Part shown: piece after piece, positions 1 to 10,784 of the stretch
Numbering within the stretch: the first letter of the stretch is position 1
Layout: each line of letters begins with the position of its first letter
Source: Mycolicibacterium porcinum
GTDB lineage: Bacteria; Actinomycetota; Actinomycetes; Mycobacteriales; Mycobacteriaceae
Length of the DNA stretch: 64,000 bases
Assembly: GCA_002086835.1 (NCBI GenBank)
Contig: MVIG01000006.1
Coordinates: 248,001 to 312,000, forward strand
Direction of reading: 5' to 3'
The notes under the pieces: model-generated
Told to the model about the DNA's origin: nothing
What the model saw: the letters and a program-made list of their open reading frames with translations, nothing else
Database searches by the model: none
Made by a program: the position numbers and the translations under genes

Positions 1-336
1 GCGAGCACCGCAATGCGGGCCGGCCTGCAGAGCTTGCACGACGTTCCCGAGGATTGGATCCGGATCGAGGTGGGCGATGTCCCGTTCGGGTACGCCGACG
101 ACCAGATCGATGCCGTCGTCGACGCCACCGCGCAGCTGCCGGCCAAGGTCGCCGCGATGCGGGCGCACGCCACCCAGGTCACCGTCGCCCCCGACGGCCG
201 CGCATTCGCGCTGTCCAACAACCTCGCCCTGCCGCTGATCGGTGAAGAGCACTATGTGCTCGTGTCAGGTGAGGCAGGGGAGCGCGACGAGCGTGGATGG
301 GAAACCGACCTGCTGCACGGACTGAATCTGCAATAG
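1..336 (+). CDS. mshB: MshB, mycothiol deacetylase (C-terminal part)
   Basis: Only the last 111 codons are present; the reading frame is open from base 1, so the gene starts outside the window. The C-terminal segment ([14 protein letters not shown] and the surrounding residues) matches the end of mycobacterial MshB, the zinc-dependent deacetylase of GlcNAc-Ins in mycothiol synthesis (cytosolic). The catalytic zinc motifs lie upstream and cannot be seen. The assignment is supported by the gene order: in M. tuberculosis mshB (Rv1170) is followed by a small membrane protein and then fbiC, as here. Confidence 0.85.
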   Translation, partial: ASTAMRAGLQSLHDVPEDWIRIEVGDVPFGYADDQIDAVVDATAQLPAKVAAMRAHATQVTVAPDGRAFALSNNLALPLIGEEHYVLVSGEAGERDERGWETDLLHGLNLQ

Positions 337-389
337 CCAAAACTGGACGCGGTAAGCTCCGGTGAATCAGAGGCGTCGAAGGGACATTC

Positions 390-497
390 ATGGACCCCGA
401 TCTGGATCCGAACCTGCAGCACTGGCAGGACCGTGCGGACAACTTCCAGTGGGTGGTGGGTTCGCTTGTCGGTCTGCTCGACAGCATCCCGACCTGA
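390..497 (+). CDS. 35-residue small protein upstream of the membrane protein
   Basis: A short ORF starts at ATG 390 and stops at TGA 495-497. It is preceded by a GAAGGGA ribosome-binding site. Its translation (start MDPDLDPNLQHWQDRAD, end SLVGLLDSIPT) is acidic then hydrophobic and looks like real protein. The overlapping frame from ATG 362 gives Arg/Gly/Ser-rich text typical of a shadow. It ends 17 bases before a GTG that could start the next gene, so translational coupling is plausible. It could instead be the N-terminus of that membrane protein, separated by a -1 frameshift (biological or a sequence error). No function is assigned. Confidence 0.5.
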   Translation: MDPDLDPNLQHWQDRADNFQWVVGSLVGLLDSIPT

Positions 498-514
498 CCC
501 CGCCCACGGACCTC

Positions 515-871
515 GTGCTGGGTCGCATCGTCCTGGCACTGCTCGCGGTTGACGGCATCATCTCCGCCGTCGTAGGTGCATTGCTACTGCCGTCCTATAT
601 CGGATCGATCCCATTCCCGGTGAGCGCGCTGGCCGCCGGAGCACTCAACACCGCGCTCGTGTGGGCTGCCACGTACTGGACCGATTCCATGCGCGTGGCG
701 GCGCTGCCGTTGTGGACCTGGCTGGCCGCCGTCGTGGCCATGACCTTCGGCGGACCGGGCGGCGACATCATCTTCGCGGGAAGCGGCCTGATGGCCTACG
801 GCTCACTGATATTCATCGCCGCCGGTGCGTTACCACCGGCGGCGATGCTGAGACGGCACTACCGCCGCTGA
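515..871 (+). CDS. Small multi-pass membrane protein (Rv1171-like)
   Basis: About 118 residues if started at GTG 515. Four hydrophobic stretches are visible: LGRIVLALLAVDGIISAVVG, SALAAGALNTALVWAATYW, LWTWLAAVVAMTFG and a last one around YGSLIFIAAGALPP, ending in a basic tail. It occupies the Rv1171 position between mshB and the next locus. An in-frame ATG at 362 exists, but the sequence between 362 and about 495 in this frame looks non-coding and overlaps the better 35-codon ORF in another frame. The start is therefore uncertain and may involve translational coupling or a frameshift. Function unknown. Confidence 0.6.
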   Translation: MLGRIVLALLAVDGIISAVVGALLLPSYIGSIPFPVSALAAGALNTALVWAATYWTDSMRVAALPLWTWLAAVVAMTFGGPGGDIIFAGSGLMAYGSLIFIAAGALPPAAMLRRHYRR

Positions 872-872
872 C

Positions 873-2189
873 CTACTTCTTGTCGTTCTTGGCGTTGTCC
901 GACTTGCCGCTGTCGTTAGTGTCCTTGGACTGCTGGGAGTCCTTGGCCTTCGGAGTCGCCTTCGGCGTGGCCTTGGTCTTCGGGGTCAGATTCCGCACGG
1001 AGTTCTTCACCGCGTCACGCGTGTCGTCGCCTGCCTTCTTGACTCCCGAGGCAGTCTTTCCGGCGGCCTCGCGGACACGTTGACGCACTGAACGGCCAGG
1101 TGTCGTGTCAGTTGTTTCCGTGTTGTCGACCGCGGTTGTGTCGTCAGCGTTCCGCAGAGCCTGACGTATCGACTTCGGGACGACGCTGACGTCGTCTTGC
1201 TGCGCTGTCGTGAGCTTCTGTGGTTCGGCGTCGTTCGAAACGGCCTTGACGGTCTCGTTCAGTCCGTTGGCGAGGTTCTCCGATGCTTCTTTGGTGGTAT
1301 CGATGGCGCCCTCGACGGCCTTTTCGACCGTGCTCCCGACGAGTTCGGTGACCGGACCATCTTCGCCCGCGGCTGCCTGCACCTTGAGTCGGTCGGCGAG
1401 GGTAGCGAGGCTGGTTCCTCCGGTCAGCGATTTGAACGCCGTCGCGAAGTCGTCGCGGGCCTTGGTGATCGCATCGGTCACGGCCGTGAGCGGGTTCTGT
1501 GCGGCGCCATCGAGAGCTGCTGTCGGTGCGGCGAGCGTGCTGGCCAGGAACGGTCCCTGCAGCGGAGGGCGTGGCGGCAGTGGGATGGGTGGCAACGGGA
1601 TGAACGTATTGACGACATCAATGCCAAGCCACGCGACGGCCAAGACGGCATCCACGCCGAAATCGGCTAGGTTCTGAATAATGCCGCCGTCCCCGCGCAG
1701 CCAGTCGGTGAAGTTGAAGACGCCGCTGGCAATGAGGGATTGGCCGAAGTTGTAGGCGTCCATGAGCAGGCCGCCGGCCCATCCTCCGACCCAGGGAACC
1801 CATCCGAGCGCGGCAGCGCCGACTTCGAATCCCCACTGCACCCAGGGCTCGACCGTCACATAGACCTGGTCGATCGTGTTGGCGAGATTGGGGGCTATCG
1901 CGATCGCGGTGGGCGCTGCGGTCACACCGGTGGCTGCCGCTGCGGGAGCCACTCCGAGCGCGGGTGCCGCACCGGACTCGGAGGGCAGCTTGGGCGTAAC
2001 CGCGGCCGTCATCCGGCTGGCGGCGGCGAGCAGATCGATCATGGCCTGCGTCAGCTGCGGCTGGGCGGAGGTCGGGTGTGCGGGGACGGCGATATCGGCC
2101 GGAGCTGCCTGAACGGGGGTGAGGGCGATGGCCGTGGCGGTGGCTGCAGCGGCACCCGCCACCAGATACGAGCGAACACTTGTGGACAT
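873..2189 (-). CDS. Exported Ala/Pro-rich protein with Lys-rich tail
   Basis: About 438 residues. The start is taken at ATG 2189 because GGAGGAG lies 5 bases upstream; GTG 2192 is the only longer option and is too close to that site. A signal peptide is visible (SYLVAGAAAATATAIALTP, cleavage near VQA-AP). A mid-region has Trp/Gly/Pro-rich hydrophobic segments (VQWGFEVGAAALGWVPWVGG) and a PLPPIPLPPRPP proline stretch. The C-terminal third is Lys/Asp/Thr-rich, low-complexity and probably disordered, with repeated KATPKATPK. This protein type is common in environmental mycobacteria and has no known function. It sits where M. tuberculosis has PE12 (Rv1172c), but no PE domain is seen. Divergent from fbiC. 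Confidence 0.75.
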   Translation of the reverse strand: MSTSVRSYLVAGAAAATATAIALTPVQAAPADIAVPAHPTSAQPQLTQAMIDLLAAASRMTAAVTPKLPSESGAAPALGVAPAAAATGVTAAPTAIAIAPNLANTIDQVYVTVEPWVQWGFEVGAAALGWVPWVGGWAGGLLMDAYNFGQSLIASGVFNFTDWLRGDGGIIQNLADFGVDAVLAVAWLGIDVVNTFIPLPPIPLPPRPPLQGPFLASTLAAPTAALDGAAQNPLTAVTDAITKARDDFATAFKSLTGGTSLATLADRLKVQAAAGEDGPVTELVGSTVEKAVEGAIDTTKEASENLANGLNETVKAVSNDAEPQKLTTAQQDDVSVVPKSIRQALRNADDTTAVDNTETTDTTPGRSVRQRVREAAGKTASGVKKAGDDTRDAVKNSVRNLTPKTKATPKATPKAKDSQQSKDTNDSGKSDNAKNDKK

Positions 2190-2392
2190 CACGACTCCTC
2201 CGGTATCCCCTTTCCCGACGGAAATAACTTACGTGGTCGCCAACGCGTTCGCCGCACCTTTAAGTTGTGTGTCCACTAAGGGCCTCGCGCTGCAGGGACA
2301 AGCGAGGTCTATCGTGGCCGGTATGTCGGGCGCATTGGTTTCAGAATGTGAGACGCGTGGATGATTGTGCAGAACGACGGGGTTACACGGGA

Positions 2393-4972
2393 GTGGCTCT
2401 GAACCCCCAGCACGGCGCCGATCTGCCCATCCCGGCCGTCCCACCGAAGCCTGCAGCGCCAACCTCTGCGGCCCTACGGCGGGTACTGCGCCGGGCCCGC
2501 GACGGCGTGGCTCTCAACGTCGACGAAGCTGCCATCGCGTTGACGGCGCGCGGCGAGGATCTGGCCGATCTGTGTGCCAGTGCCGCTCGGGTGCGCGACG
2601 CGGGCCTGGAATCGGCCGGCCGGCGGGGACCCAACGGCCGTCTTCCGGTCAGCTACTCGCGCAAGGTGTTCATCCCGGTGACGCACCTGTGCCGCGACAC
2701 CTGCCACTACTGCACCTTTGTCACGGTGCCCGGCAAGCTGCGGGCGCAGGGCATGGGCATGTACATGGAGCCCGACGAGATTCTTGAGGTCGCGCGCCAA
2801 GGTGCCGAACTGGGTTGCAAGGAAGCGCTGTTCACCCTCGGCGACCGCCCTGAGGATCGCTGGGATGAGGCCCGGCAGTGGCTCGATGAGCGTGGCTACG
2901 ACTCCACACTGGACTACGTGCGGGCCATGGCCATCCGGGTACTCGAGGAAACCGGGCTGCTGCCGCACCTGAATCCCGGCGTGATGAGCTGGTCGGAGCT
3001 GTCGCGGCTGAAGCCCGTGGCGCCGTCGATGGGCATGATGCTGGAGACGACGTCGCGGCGCCTGTTCGAGGTCAAGGGCGAGGCCCATTACGGCAGCCCG
3101 GACAAAGATCCGGCGGTGCGGCTGCGCACGCTCGACGACGCCGGCCGGCTGTCGATCCCGTTCACCACGGGCCTGCTGGTGGGGATCGGCGAGACGCTGA
3201 TCGAGCGTGCCGAGACCATGCACGCGATCCGTAAGTCGCACAAGGAGTTCGGCCATGTTCAGGAAGTGATCGTGCAGAACTTCCGGGCCAAGGACCACAC
3301 CGCCATGGCATCGACGCCCGACGCCGGGATCGACGACTTCATCGCGACCATCGCGGTGACGCGCCTGGTGCTGGGGCCGAAGATGCGGATCCAGGCGCCG
3401 CCGAACCTGGTGTCGCGCGACGAGTGCCTGGCGCTGATCGGCGCCGGCGTCGACGACTGGGGCGGCGTGTCTCCGCTGACCCCCGACCACGTCAACCCGG
3501 AGCGGCCTTGGCCGGCGCTGGACGACTTGGCCGACGTGACCGCCGAGGGCGGCTACGACCTGGTGCAGCGTCTCACCGCCCAACCGCAGTACGTCCAAGC
3601 GGGTGCCGCATGGATCGACCCGCGGGTGCGCGGGCACGTCGATGCGCTCGCCGATCCCGACACCGGATTCGCGCTCGACGTCAACCCGGTCGGGCGGCCG
3701 TGGCAGGAGCCCGACGAGGCATCCGAATCGCTGGGCCGGACCGACCTGCATTCCGCGATCGACTCCGAGGGCCGGCTCACCGAGACCCGCAGCGACCTGG
3801 ACAGTGCGTTCGGTGACTGGGAGTCGATCCGCGCCAAGGTGCACGAGCTCGCGGCCCGGGCGCCGGAACGCATCGACACCGATGTGCTCGCCGCGCTGCG
3901 CTCGGCCGAACGCGATCCTGGCGGCTGCAGTGACGACGAATACCTCGCGCTGGCCACCGCGGACGGACCGGCGCTGGAAGCCGTTACCGCACTGGCTGAT
4001 TCGTTGCGCCGCGATGCCGTCGGCGACGACGTCACGTTCGTCGTCAACCGCAACATCAACTTCACCAACATCTGCTACACCGGCTGCCGGTTCTGCGCGT
4101 TCGCGCAGCGCAAGGGCGACGCCGATGCGTACTCGCTGTCCACCGACGAGGTCGCCGACCGGGCCTGGGAGGCCCATGTCGCCGGTGCCACCGAAGTCTG
4201 CATGCAGGGCGGTATCGACCCCGAGCTGCCCGTCACCGGGTACGCGGACCTGGTGCGGGCGGTCAAGGCGCGCGTGCCGTCGATGCACGTGCACGCCTTC
4301 TCTCCCATGGAGATCGCGAACGGTGTCACCCGCAGCGGGCTCTCGGTGCGGGAATGGCTGACCAGTCTGCGCGAGGCCGGCCTGGACACCATTCCGGGGA
4401 CAGCCGCCGAGATCCTCGACGATGAGGTGCGCTGGGTCCTGACCAAGGGCAAGCTGCCGACCTCCGAATGGATCAACGTCGTCACCACCGCACATGAGGT
4501 GGGGCTGCGCTCGTCGTCGACGATGATGTACGGCCACGTCGATACGCCCAAGCACTGGGTGGGTCACCTCAACGTGCTGCGCGGCATTCAGGACAAGACC
4601 GGCGGCTTCACCGAGTTCGTGCCGCTGCCGTTCGTGCATCAGTCCTCGCCGCTGTACCTGGCCGGTGGGGCGCGCCCCGGGCCGACCCACCGCGACAACC
4701 GTGCCGTGCACGCGTTGGCCCGGATCATGTTGCACGGCAGGATCTCTCACATCCAGACCAGCTGGGTGAAGCTGGGTATCGAGCGTACGCAGGTGATGCT
4801 GCGCGGTGGCGCCAACGACCTGGGGGGCACGTTGATGGAGGAGACCATCTCCCGGATGGCCGGCTCCGAGAACGGGTCGGCCAAGACGGTGGCCGAGCTG
4901 GTGGCGATCGCCGAGGGGATCGGCCGTCCCGCCCGTCAGCGCACCACGGATTACTCGCCGCTGGCCGCGTAA
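2393..4972 (+). CDS. fbiC: FbiC, F0 synthase (CofG-CofH fusion)
   Basis: Makes 7,8-didemethyl-8-hydroxy-5-deazariboflavin (F0), the chromophore of cofactor F420, from a flavin-pathway uracil precursor and tyrosine. It is a two-domain radical SAM enzyme. The CofG half has the CX3CX2C motif CRDTCHYC (C100, C104, C107). The CofH half has CYTGCRFC (C561, C565, C568). The frame is open back to 2267, but the upstream residues look non-coding. GTG 2393 gives 859 residues, the usual mycobacterial length (856 in M. tuberculosis), and is chosen. The sequence is highly conserved, ending in [12 protein letters not shown]. It stands alone on the plus strand, with a divergent promoter region shared with the exported protein and a hairpin element downstream. 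Confidence 0.97.
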   Translation: MALNPQHGADLPIPAVPPKPAAPTSAALRRVLRRARDGVALNVDEAAIALTARGEDLADLCASAARVRDAGLESAGRRGPNGRLPVSYSRKVFIPVTHLCRDTCHYCTFVTVPGKLRAQGMGMYMEPDEILEVARQGAELGCKEALFTLGDRPEDRWDEARQWLDERGYDSTLDYVRAMAIRVLEETGLLPHLNPGVMSWSELSRLKPVAPSMGMMLETTSRRLFEVKGEAHYGSPDKDPAVRLRTLDDAGRLSIPFTTGLLVGIGETLIERAETMHAIRKSHKEFGHVQEVIVQNFRAKDHTAMASTPDAGIDDFIATIAVTRLVLGPKMRIQAPPNLVSRDECLALIGAGVDDWGGVSPLTPDHVNPERPWPALDDLADVTAEGGYDLVQRLTAQPQYVQAGAAWIDPRVRGHVDALADPDTGFALDVNPVGRPWQEPDEASESLGRTDLHSAIDSEGRLTETRSDLDSAFGDWESIRAKVHELAARAPERIDTDVLAALRSAERDPGGCSDDEYLALATADGPALEAVTALADSLRRDAVGDDVTFVVNRNINFTNICYTGCRFCAFAQRKGDADAYSLSTDEVADRAWEAHVAGATEVCMQGGIDPELPVTGYADLVRAVKARVPSMHVHAFSPMEIANGVTRSGLSVREWLTSLREAGLDTIPGTAAEILDDEVRWVLTKGKLPTSEWINVVTTAHEVGLRSSSTMMYGHVDTPKHWVGHLNVLRGIQDKTGGFTEFVPLPFVHQSSPLYLAGGARPGPTHRDNRAVHALARIMLHGRISHIQTSWVKLGIERTQVMLRGGANDLGGTLMEETISRMAGSENGSAKTVAELVAIAEGIGRPARQRTTDYSPLAA

Positions 4973-4981
4973 CTCTCTGCA

Positions 4982-5046
4982 CCGCGAGGGTGCGTGTCTG
5001 CCGGTGGACACGCCGCACAGCGTCAACGCTGTGCGCACCCTCGCGG
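4982..5046. terminator. Nested inverted repeat between convergent genes
   Basis: A perfect 13-base inverted repeat (CCGCGAGGGTGCG at 4982-4994, its complement at 5034-5046) encloses a second perfect hairpin: GCACAGCG 5015-5022, loop TCAA, CGCTGTGC 5027-5034. It lies between the stop of fbiC (4972) and the stop of the minus-strand gene (5048). A bidirectional terminator is the simplest reading; there is no T-tract. The two foldings share base 5034. Confidence 0.6.
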
Positions 5047-5047
5047 G

Positions 5048-5611
5048 CTACGAGAGTGCGCTTGCGCGCGTCAGGCAGTTGACGTCGTGCCCGTCGCCGG
5101 CGGTTCCCGAATCCATCAACCGACCGCTGAGGATCTCGCACGACAGACTTGTAGCGTCGCCGATGACCGGATCGGCTCCGATCATCTGGTCGCCGACGCC
5201 GGAACTGAACAATGTCGCCTCGCCACCACAATGCGAGCCGGTTTGCAGAATGCCCGCCGACCCCGACGGGGCGGTGATGTCGATGCAGTTCGCACCGGTC
5301 CATTTGACGACCGTGGTGTAGCCGGTCCCACCCGAGATCGGACCGGCTGGAACCGGAGCGCTGCCATAGAGCGGAAGTCCAGCGCCGCCCGACGCCGACC
5401 CGCCGCCCGACGCCGACCCGCCGCCTGTCTCGCACGCGACGCCGTCGCCGTCACGGTCGAGCTTCGCGCTGTATCCGGGCTGTCCCGCATAGATGGGTGC
5501 GGCACCCGCGGCGCGGGCTGCGGCGCAATTCGGGTATGCATTCGCGGCGGGTGCCGTGATGAGGCTGCTCGTTGCTGCAGCGCAAGCCAGAGTGAGCGTG
5601 AGTACGCGCAT
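5048..5611 (-). CDS. Secreted excalibur-domain protein
   Basis: 187 residues starting at ATG 5611. There is a signal peptide (LTLACAAATSSLITAPAANA, cleavage near ANA-YP). Directly after it comes an excalibur calcium-binding motif: YPNCAAARAAGAAPI then LDRDGDGVACE, with the DxDxDG loop and paired cysteines. A GGGSASGGGSASGG linker joins this to a C-terminal domain containing four cysteines. It is probably an extracytoplasmic, calcium-dependent, disulfide-containing protein. It lies where M. tuberculosis has the TB8.4 antigen gene but is not similar to it. The partner and role are unknown. Confidence 0.75.
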   Translation of the reverse strand: MRVLTLTLACAAATSSLITAPAANAYPNCAAARAAGAAPIYAGQPGYSAKLDRDGDGVACETGGGSASGGGSASGGAGLPLYGSAPVPAGPISGGTGYTTVVKWTGANCIDITAPSGSAGILQTGSHCGGEATLFSSGVGDQMIGADPVIGDATSLSCEILSGRLMDSGTAGDGHDVNCLTRASALS

Positions 5612-5793
5612 ACCAGCAGCTCCGATCTTGATATTGACAGTGGCGACAAATTGCTGGCTAGATCATGCACTGTTGGATTCAAAGATCGAAGGAAAATCCT
5701 CGAGAAATCGGGAATTCAATCGGACTGTGGTCCGGTTAGTTCTGGGTGAAGGCGCCGGATCGACCGGCTCGAACCGAGAACCAAGGAGAAACC

Positions 5794-6342
5794 ATGACCG
5801 TCGCAGTAGCCACCGATCTGACCGCGGGCACCTGGGCCATCGACCCCGTGCATTCCTCGATCAACTTTTCGGTCCGCCACCTCATGGTGAGCAAGGTCCG
5901 CGGCAGCTTCGAGACGTTCAGCGGTGCCATCACCGTCGCCGAGGACGGCACCCCGTCCGTGAGCGCCACCATCGACGTCACCTCGATCGACACCCGCAAC
6001 GAGCAGCGCGATGCCCACGTGCGCTCCGCAGACTTCTTCGACGCCGAGAACTACCCGACCGCCACCTTCGTCTCGACCGGTGTACGTCCCGACGGTGACG
6101 ACTACATCGTCGACGGCGACTTCACCCTCAAGGGCGTGACCAAGCCGGTTTCGCTGAAGCTCGAGTTCAACGGCGTCAACCCGGGTATGGGCCAGGGCGC
6201 GGTTGCCGGCTTCGAGGCCTCGGTCGTGCTGAACCGCAAGGACTTCGGCATCGACATCGACATGCCACTGGAGACCGGCGGCACCGTCGTCGGCGACAAG
6301 GTAACCATCACGCTGGAGATTGAAGCTCTCAAGCAGGCTTGA
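5794..6342 (+). CDS. YceI-family lipid-binding protein
   Basis: 182 residues, with ATG 5794 preceded by AAGGAG; in-frame upstream codons from 5746 are ignored because of this site. It carries the YceI lipocalin-like fold signatures TWAIDPVHSSINFSVRHLMV, SIDTRNEQRDAHVRSADFFD and FTLKGVTKPVSLKLEF. Family members bind isoprenoids or other long-chain lipids in a beta-barrel. No signal peptide is visible, so this copy is probably cytosolic. A short palindrome (CGGAC TGTG GTCCG, 5721-5734) lies in the upstream region and could be an operator. Stand-alone gene, convergent with fadH. Confidence 0.88.
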   Translation: MTVAVATDLTAGTWAIDPVHSSINFSVRHLMVSKVRGSFETFSGAITVAEDGTPSVSATIDVTSIDTRNEQRDAHVRSADFFDAENYPTATFVSTGVRPDGDDYIVDGDFTLKGVTKPVSLKLEFNGVNPGMGQGAVAGFEASVVLNRKDFGIDIDMPLETGGTVVGDKVTITLEIEALKQA

Positions 6343-6440
6343 TCGGTGCTCGCGAGCGTGCGCAAACTGCGGCCCGGGCAAGGCATGGCGGGCGGCAGAC
6401 GCGCACGCGCGCGGTGCAGGGGAGGGGTGACTGGGCAGCG

Positions 6441-8501
<2,061 letters not shown>

Positions 8502-8578
8502 TGACATTGCCGGGGTGTGAGTAATAGGCCGTGGTGACTAGTCGAGGTGTATCTGCGACGTTTAGTATCAGTTACTAC

Positions 8579-8602
8579 GCGCCACCCTTAACTGGGTGGT
8601 GC
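8579..8602. other. Hairpin in the fadH-fdxC intergenic region
   Basis: GCGCCACCC and GGGTGGTGC pair across a TTAACT loop (9 base pairs including one G-T wobble). Just upstream, TAGTA (8563-8567) and TACTA (8573-8577) form another small inverted repeat. The rest of the 262-base intergenic region holds the two divergent promoters but no promoter I can assign with confidence. Confidence 0.35.
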
Positions 8603-8718
8603 GTCAAGTTAGGGCACACTGAGACGAGCGTCCAAGTATGGGCAACGCATACTGTGACGTCGACTCATCAGAGTCCCGAACACCGAGCCCAGCAGCCCAC
8701 TGGACAGGAGAGACATCA

Positions 8719-9042
8719 GTGACGTACGTCATTGCCGAACCCTGCGTCGACGTCAAAGACAAGGCATGTATCGAGGAATGCCCGGTCGATTGCATCTACG
8801 AGGGTGCACGCATGCTGTACATCCACCCCGACGAGTGTGTGGACTGCGGCGCATGCGAGCCGGTCTGCCCGGTCGAGGCCATCTACTACGAAGATGACGT
8901 CCCGGATCAGTGGAGCAGCTACGCGCAGGCCAACGCCGACTTCTTCTCCGAGCTCGGCTCGCCCGGCGGTGCCTCCAAGGTCGGTCAGACCGACAATGAC
9001 CCGCAGGCGATCAAGGACCTGCCGGCCAAGGCCGAGGACTGA
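8719..9042 (+). CDS. fdxC: FdxC, 7Fe ferredoxin
   Basis: 107 residues from GTG 8719, which has AGGAGAG upstream. It carries one 3Fe-4S and one 4Fe-4S cluster. Cysteines occur in EPCVDVKDKACIEECPVDC (first half) and CVDCGACEPVCP (second half), followed by VEAIYYEDDVP, typical of seven-iron actinobacterial ferredoxins. It is a small acidic cytosolic electron carrier. Length is identical to Rv1177. The aminotransferase follows 29 bases downstream and is probably co-transcribed. The proximity to FadH, a flavin/Fe-S reductase, is conserved across mycobacteria. Confidence 0.95.
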   Translation: MTYVIAEPCVDVKDKACIEECPVDCIYEGARMLYIHPDECVDCGACEPVCPVEAIYYEDDVPDQWSSYAQANADFFSELGSPGGASKVGQTDNDPQAIKDLPAKAED

Positions 9043-9071
9043 GCACGGTCGAATCCGGCTTCGAGACTGAC

Positions 9072-10178
9072 GTGGTGCGACAACGTCGTTCGGCGGTACT
9101 GCCAGAGTTTCCATGGGACACCCTGGCCGACGTCACGGCTCTGGCCCGCTCGCACCCCGACGGAATCGTCGACCTTTCGGTAGGCACTCCGGTTGACCCG
9201 GTGGCGCCGGTGATCCGGGACGCGCTGGCCGCCGCCAGTTCGGCTCCTGGCTACCCGACGACCGCCGGCACCCCGGCCCTTCGGGCCTCCGCCGAAGCCG
9301 CACTGCGACGCCGGTACGGCATCACCGGTCTCGCGCCGGACGCAGTGTTGCCGGTGATCGGCACCAAAGAGCTGATCGCCTGGCTGCCGACACTGTTGGC
9401 GATCGGCGCAGGCGATACCGTCGTCGTCCCGGAGCTGGCCTACCCCACCTACGAGGTGGGCGCCCTGCTGGCCGGCGCACAGGTGCTGCGGGCCGATTCG
9501 CTGACCCAGCTGGGGCCGCAGCGTCCCGCGCTGATCTACCTGAACTCACCCAGCAACCCCACCGGCAAGGTGCTGCCGCTGGACCACCTGCGCAAGGTGG
9601 TGTCCTGGGCGCGCGAGCGCGGCGTGGTGATCGCCTCCGACGAGTGCTATCTGGGCCTGAGCTGGGAGGCCGAGCCGCTCAGCGTGCTGCACCCGTCGGT
9701 CAGCGACGGCGACCACACCGGGCTGCTGGCCGTGCACTCGCTGTCCAAGACCTCCTCGCTGGCCGGTTACCGCGCCGGGTTCGTCGCCGGTGACCCTGCC
9801 CTGGTGGCCGAACTGCTCGCGGTGCGCAAGCACGCCGGGATGATGGTGCCGGGACCCGTGCAGGCCGCCATGGTGGCCGCCCTCGACGACGACGAGCACG
9901 AGGCCGCCCAACGCGAGCGGTATGCGAAGCGCCGCGCGATCCTGCTGCCCGCCCTGCAGGCGGCGGGGTTCACCGTGGAGCACTCCGAAGCCGGGCTCTA
10001 CCTGTGGGCCACCCGAGGCGAGCCGTGCCGCGACACCGTCAAGTGGCTGGCCGAGCGCGGGATCCTCACGGCGCCGGGTGAGTTCTACGGTCCGGCCGGA
10101 GCCCAGTACGTGCGCGTGGCGCTGACCGCGACGGATGAGCGTATCGCCACTGCGGTGCAGCGATTGTCAGCCCAGTAA
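9072..10178 (+). CDS. dapC: DapC-type succinyl-diaminopimelate aminotransferase
   Basis: 368 residues, a class I/II PLP-dependent aminotransferase that converts N-succinyl-2-amino-6-ketopimelate to N-succinyl-LL-diaminopimelate in lysine and peptidoglycan-precursor synthesis. Visible motifs: LNSPSNPTGKV (substrate/PLP loop), ASDECYLGL (PLP-binding Asp), and the Schiff-base lysine K226 in HSLSKTSSLAGYRAGF. It is close to Rv1178 over the whole length. It starts at GTG 9072 or GTG 9075. It follows fdxC, and its last 12 bases overlap the 3' end of the opposing response-regulator gene. M. tuberculosis has a second DapC-annotated gene (Rv0858c), so the physiological assignment is good but not certain. 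Confidence 0.87.
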   Translation: MVRQRRSAVLPEFPWDTLADVTALARSHPDGIVDLSVGTPVDPVAPVIRDALAAASSAPGYPTTAGTPALRASAEAALRRRYGITGLAPDAVLPVIGTKELIAWLPTLLAIGAGDTVVVPELAYPTYEVGALLAGAQVLRADSLTQLGPQRPALIYLNSPSNPTGKVLPLDHLRKVVSWARERGVVIASDECYLGLSWEAEPLSVLHPSVSDGDHTGLLAVHSLSKTSSLAGYRAGFVAGDPALVAELLAVRKHAGMMVPGPVQAAMVAALDDDEHEAAQRERYAKRRAILLPALQAAGFTVEHSEAGLYLWATRGEPCRDTVKWLAERGILTAPGEFYGPAGAQYVRVALTATDERIATAVQRLSAQ

Positions 10179-10784
10179 TCCCAGCGACATCGCTTTGGTG
10201 ACCGCCGCGGTGCGGTCGGACACCCCGAGTTTCTGGAACGCCCGCAGCAGATGTGTCTTCACCGTGGCTTCACTGATGTGCAGGGCCTGACCGATATCGG
10301 CGTTGGTGGCGCCAGTGCCGACCAGTGCCAGCACCTCCGCCTCGCGCATCGACAGGGTGACCGACGGTGTGCGGACCGCGTTCACCAACCGGTCGGCGAC
10401 CCCCGGGGCGAGCACCGTCTTCCCGCGCGCGGCGTCGCGCACCGCGTGAGCCAACTCGGCGCGTGACGCGTCCTTGAGGAGATAGCCCGTTGCCCCGGCC
10501 TCGACGGCGCGCAGGATGTCGGAATCGCTTTCGTAGGTCGTGACGACGACGATGTGCGTCGACGGATTGTCGGCCAGGATCCGCGCGGTGGCGGTCACGC
10601 CGTCGACGCCCGGCATCCGCAGGTCCATCAGGATGACGTCGGGTCGCAGTGTGTGGGCCAGCTCGATCGCCTCGGACCCGGAACCCGCCTCGCCGATCAC
10701 CGTCAGGTCGTCCTCGGCGTCGATCATGCCCCGCAGCCCCTCCCGCACCACAGGATGGTCGTCGACCAAAAGGACGGTGGTCAT
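10167..10784 (-). CDS. NarL/LuxR-family response regulator
   Basis: 205 residues. The N-terminal receiver has acidic residues D8/D9, phosphoacceptor D54 in VILMDLRMPG and the lysine in GYLLKDAS. The C-terminal LuxR-type HTH (REAEVLALVGTGATNADIG, then ISEATVKTHL) lies at about residues 145-185. Its start overlaps the kinase stop by 4 bases (ATGA), so the pair is translationally coupled. It probably activates or represses nearby or distant promoters on phosphorylation; the target is unknown. No counterpart is present at this place in M. tuberculosis. Confidence 0.92.
   Translation of the reverse strand: MTTVLLVDDHPVVREGLRGMIDAEDDLTVIGEAGSGSEAIELAHTLRPDVILMDLRMPGVDGVTATARILADNPSTHIVVVTTYESDSDILRAVEAGATGYLLKDASRAELAHAVRDAARGKTVLAPGVADRLVNAVRTPSVTLSMREAEVLALVGTGATNADIGQALHISEATVKTHLLRAFQKLGVSDRTAAVTKAMSLGLLG

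Noticed and set aside
362..871. Longer start (ATG 362) for the Rv1171-like protein
   Set aside because: Residues before about 495 in this frame look non-coding and overlap a better ORF in another frame.
873..2189. PE or PPE protein at this site
   Set aside because: No PE/PPE N-terminal domain; only the position corresponds to PE12.
2474..5038. 854-codon open frame antisense to fbiC
   Set aside because: It mirrors FbiC in another frame with Arg/His/Gly/Asp-rich text and no family signature; a GC-rich shadow.
5385..5430. PGRS-like repeat in the excalibur protein
   Set aside because: Only a short GGGSASG linker, repeated twice, without the GGA-GGX pattern of PE_PGRS.
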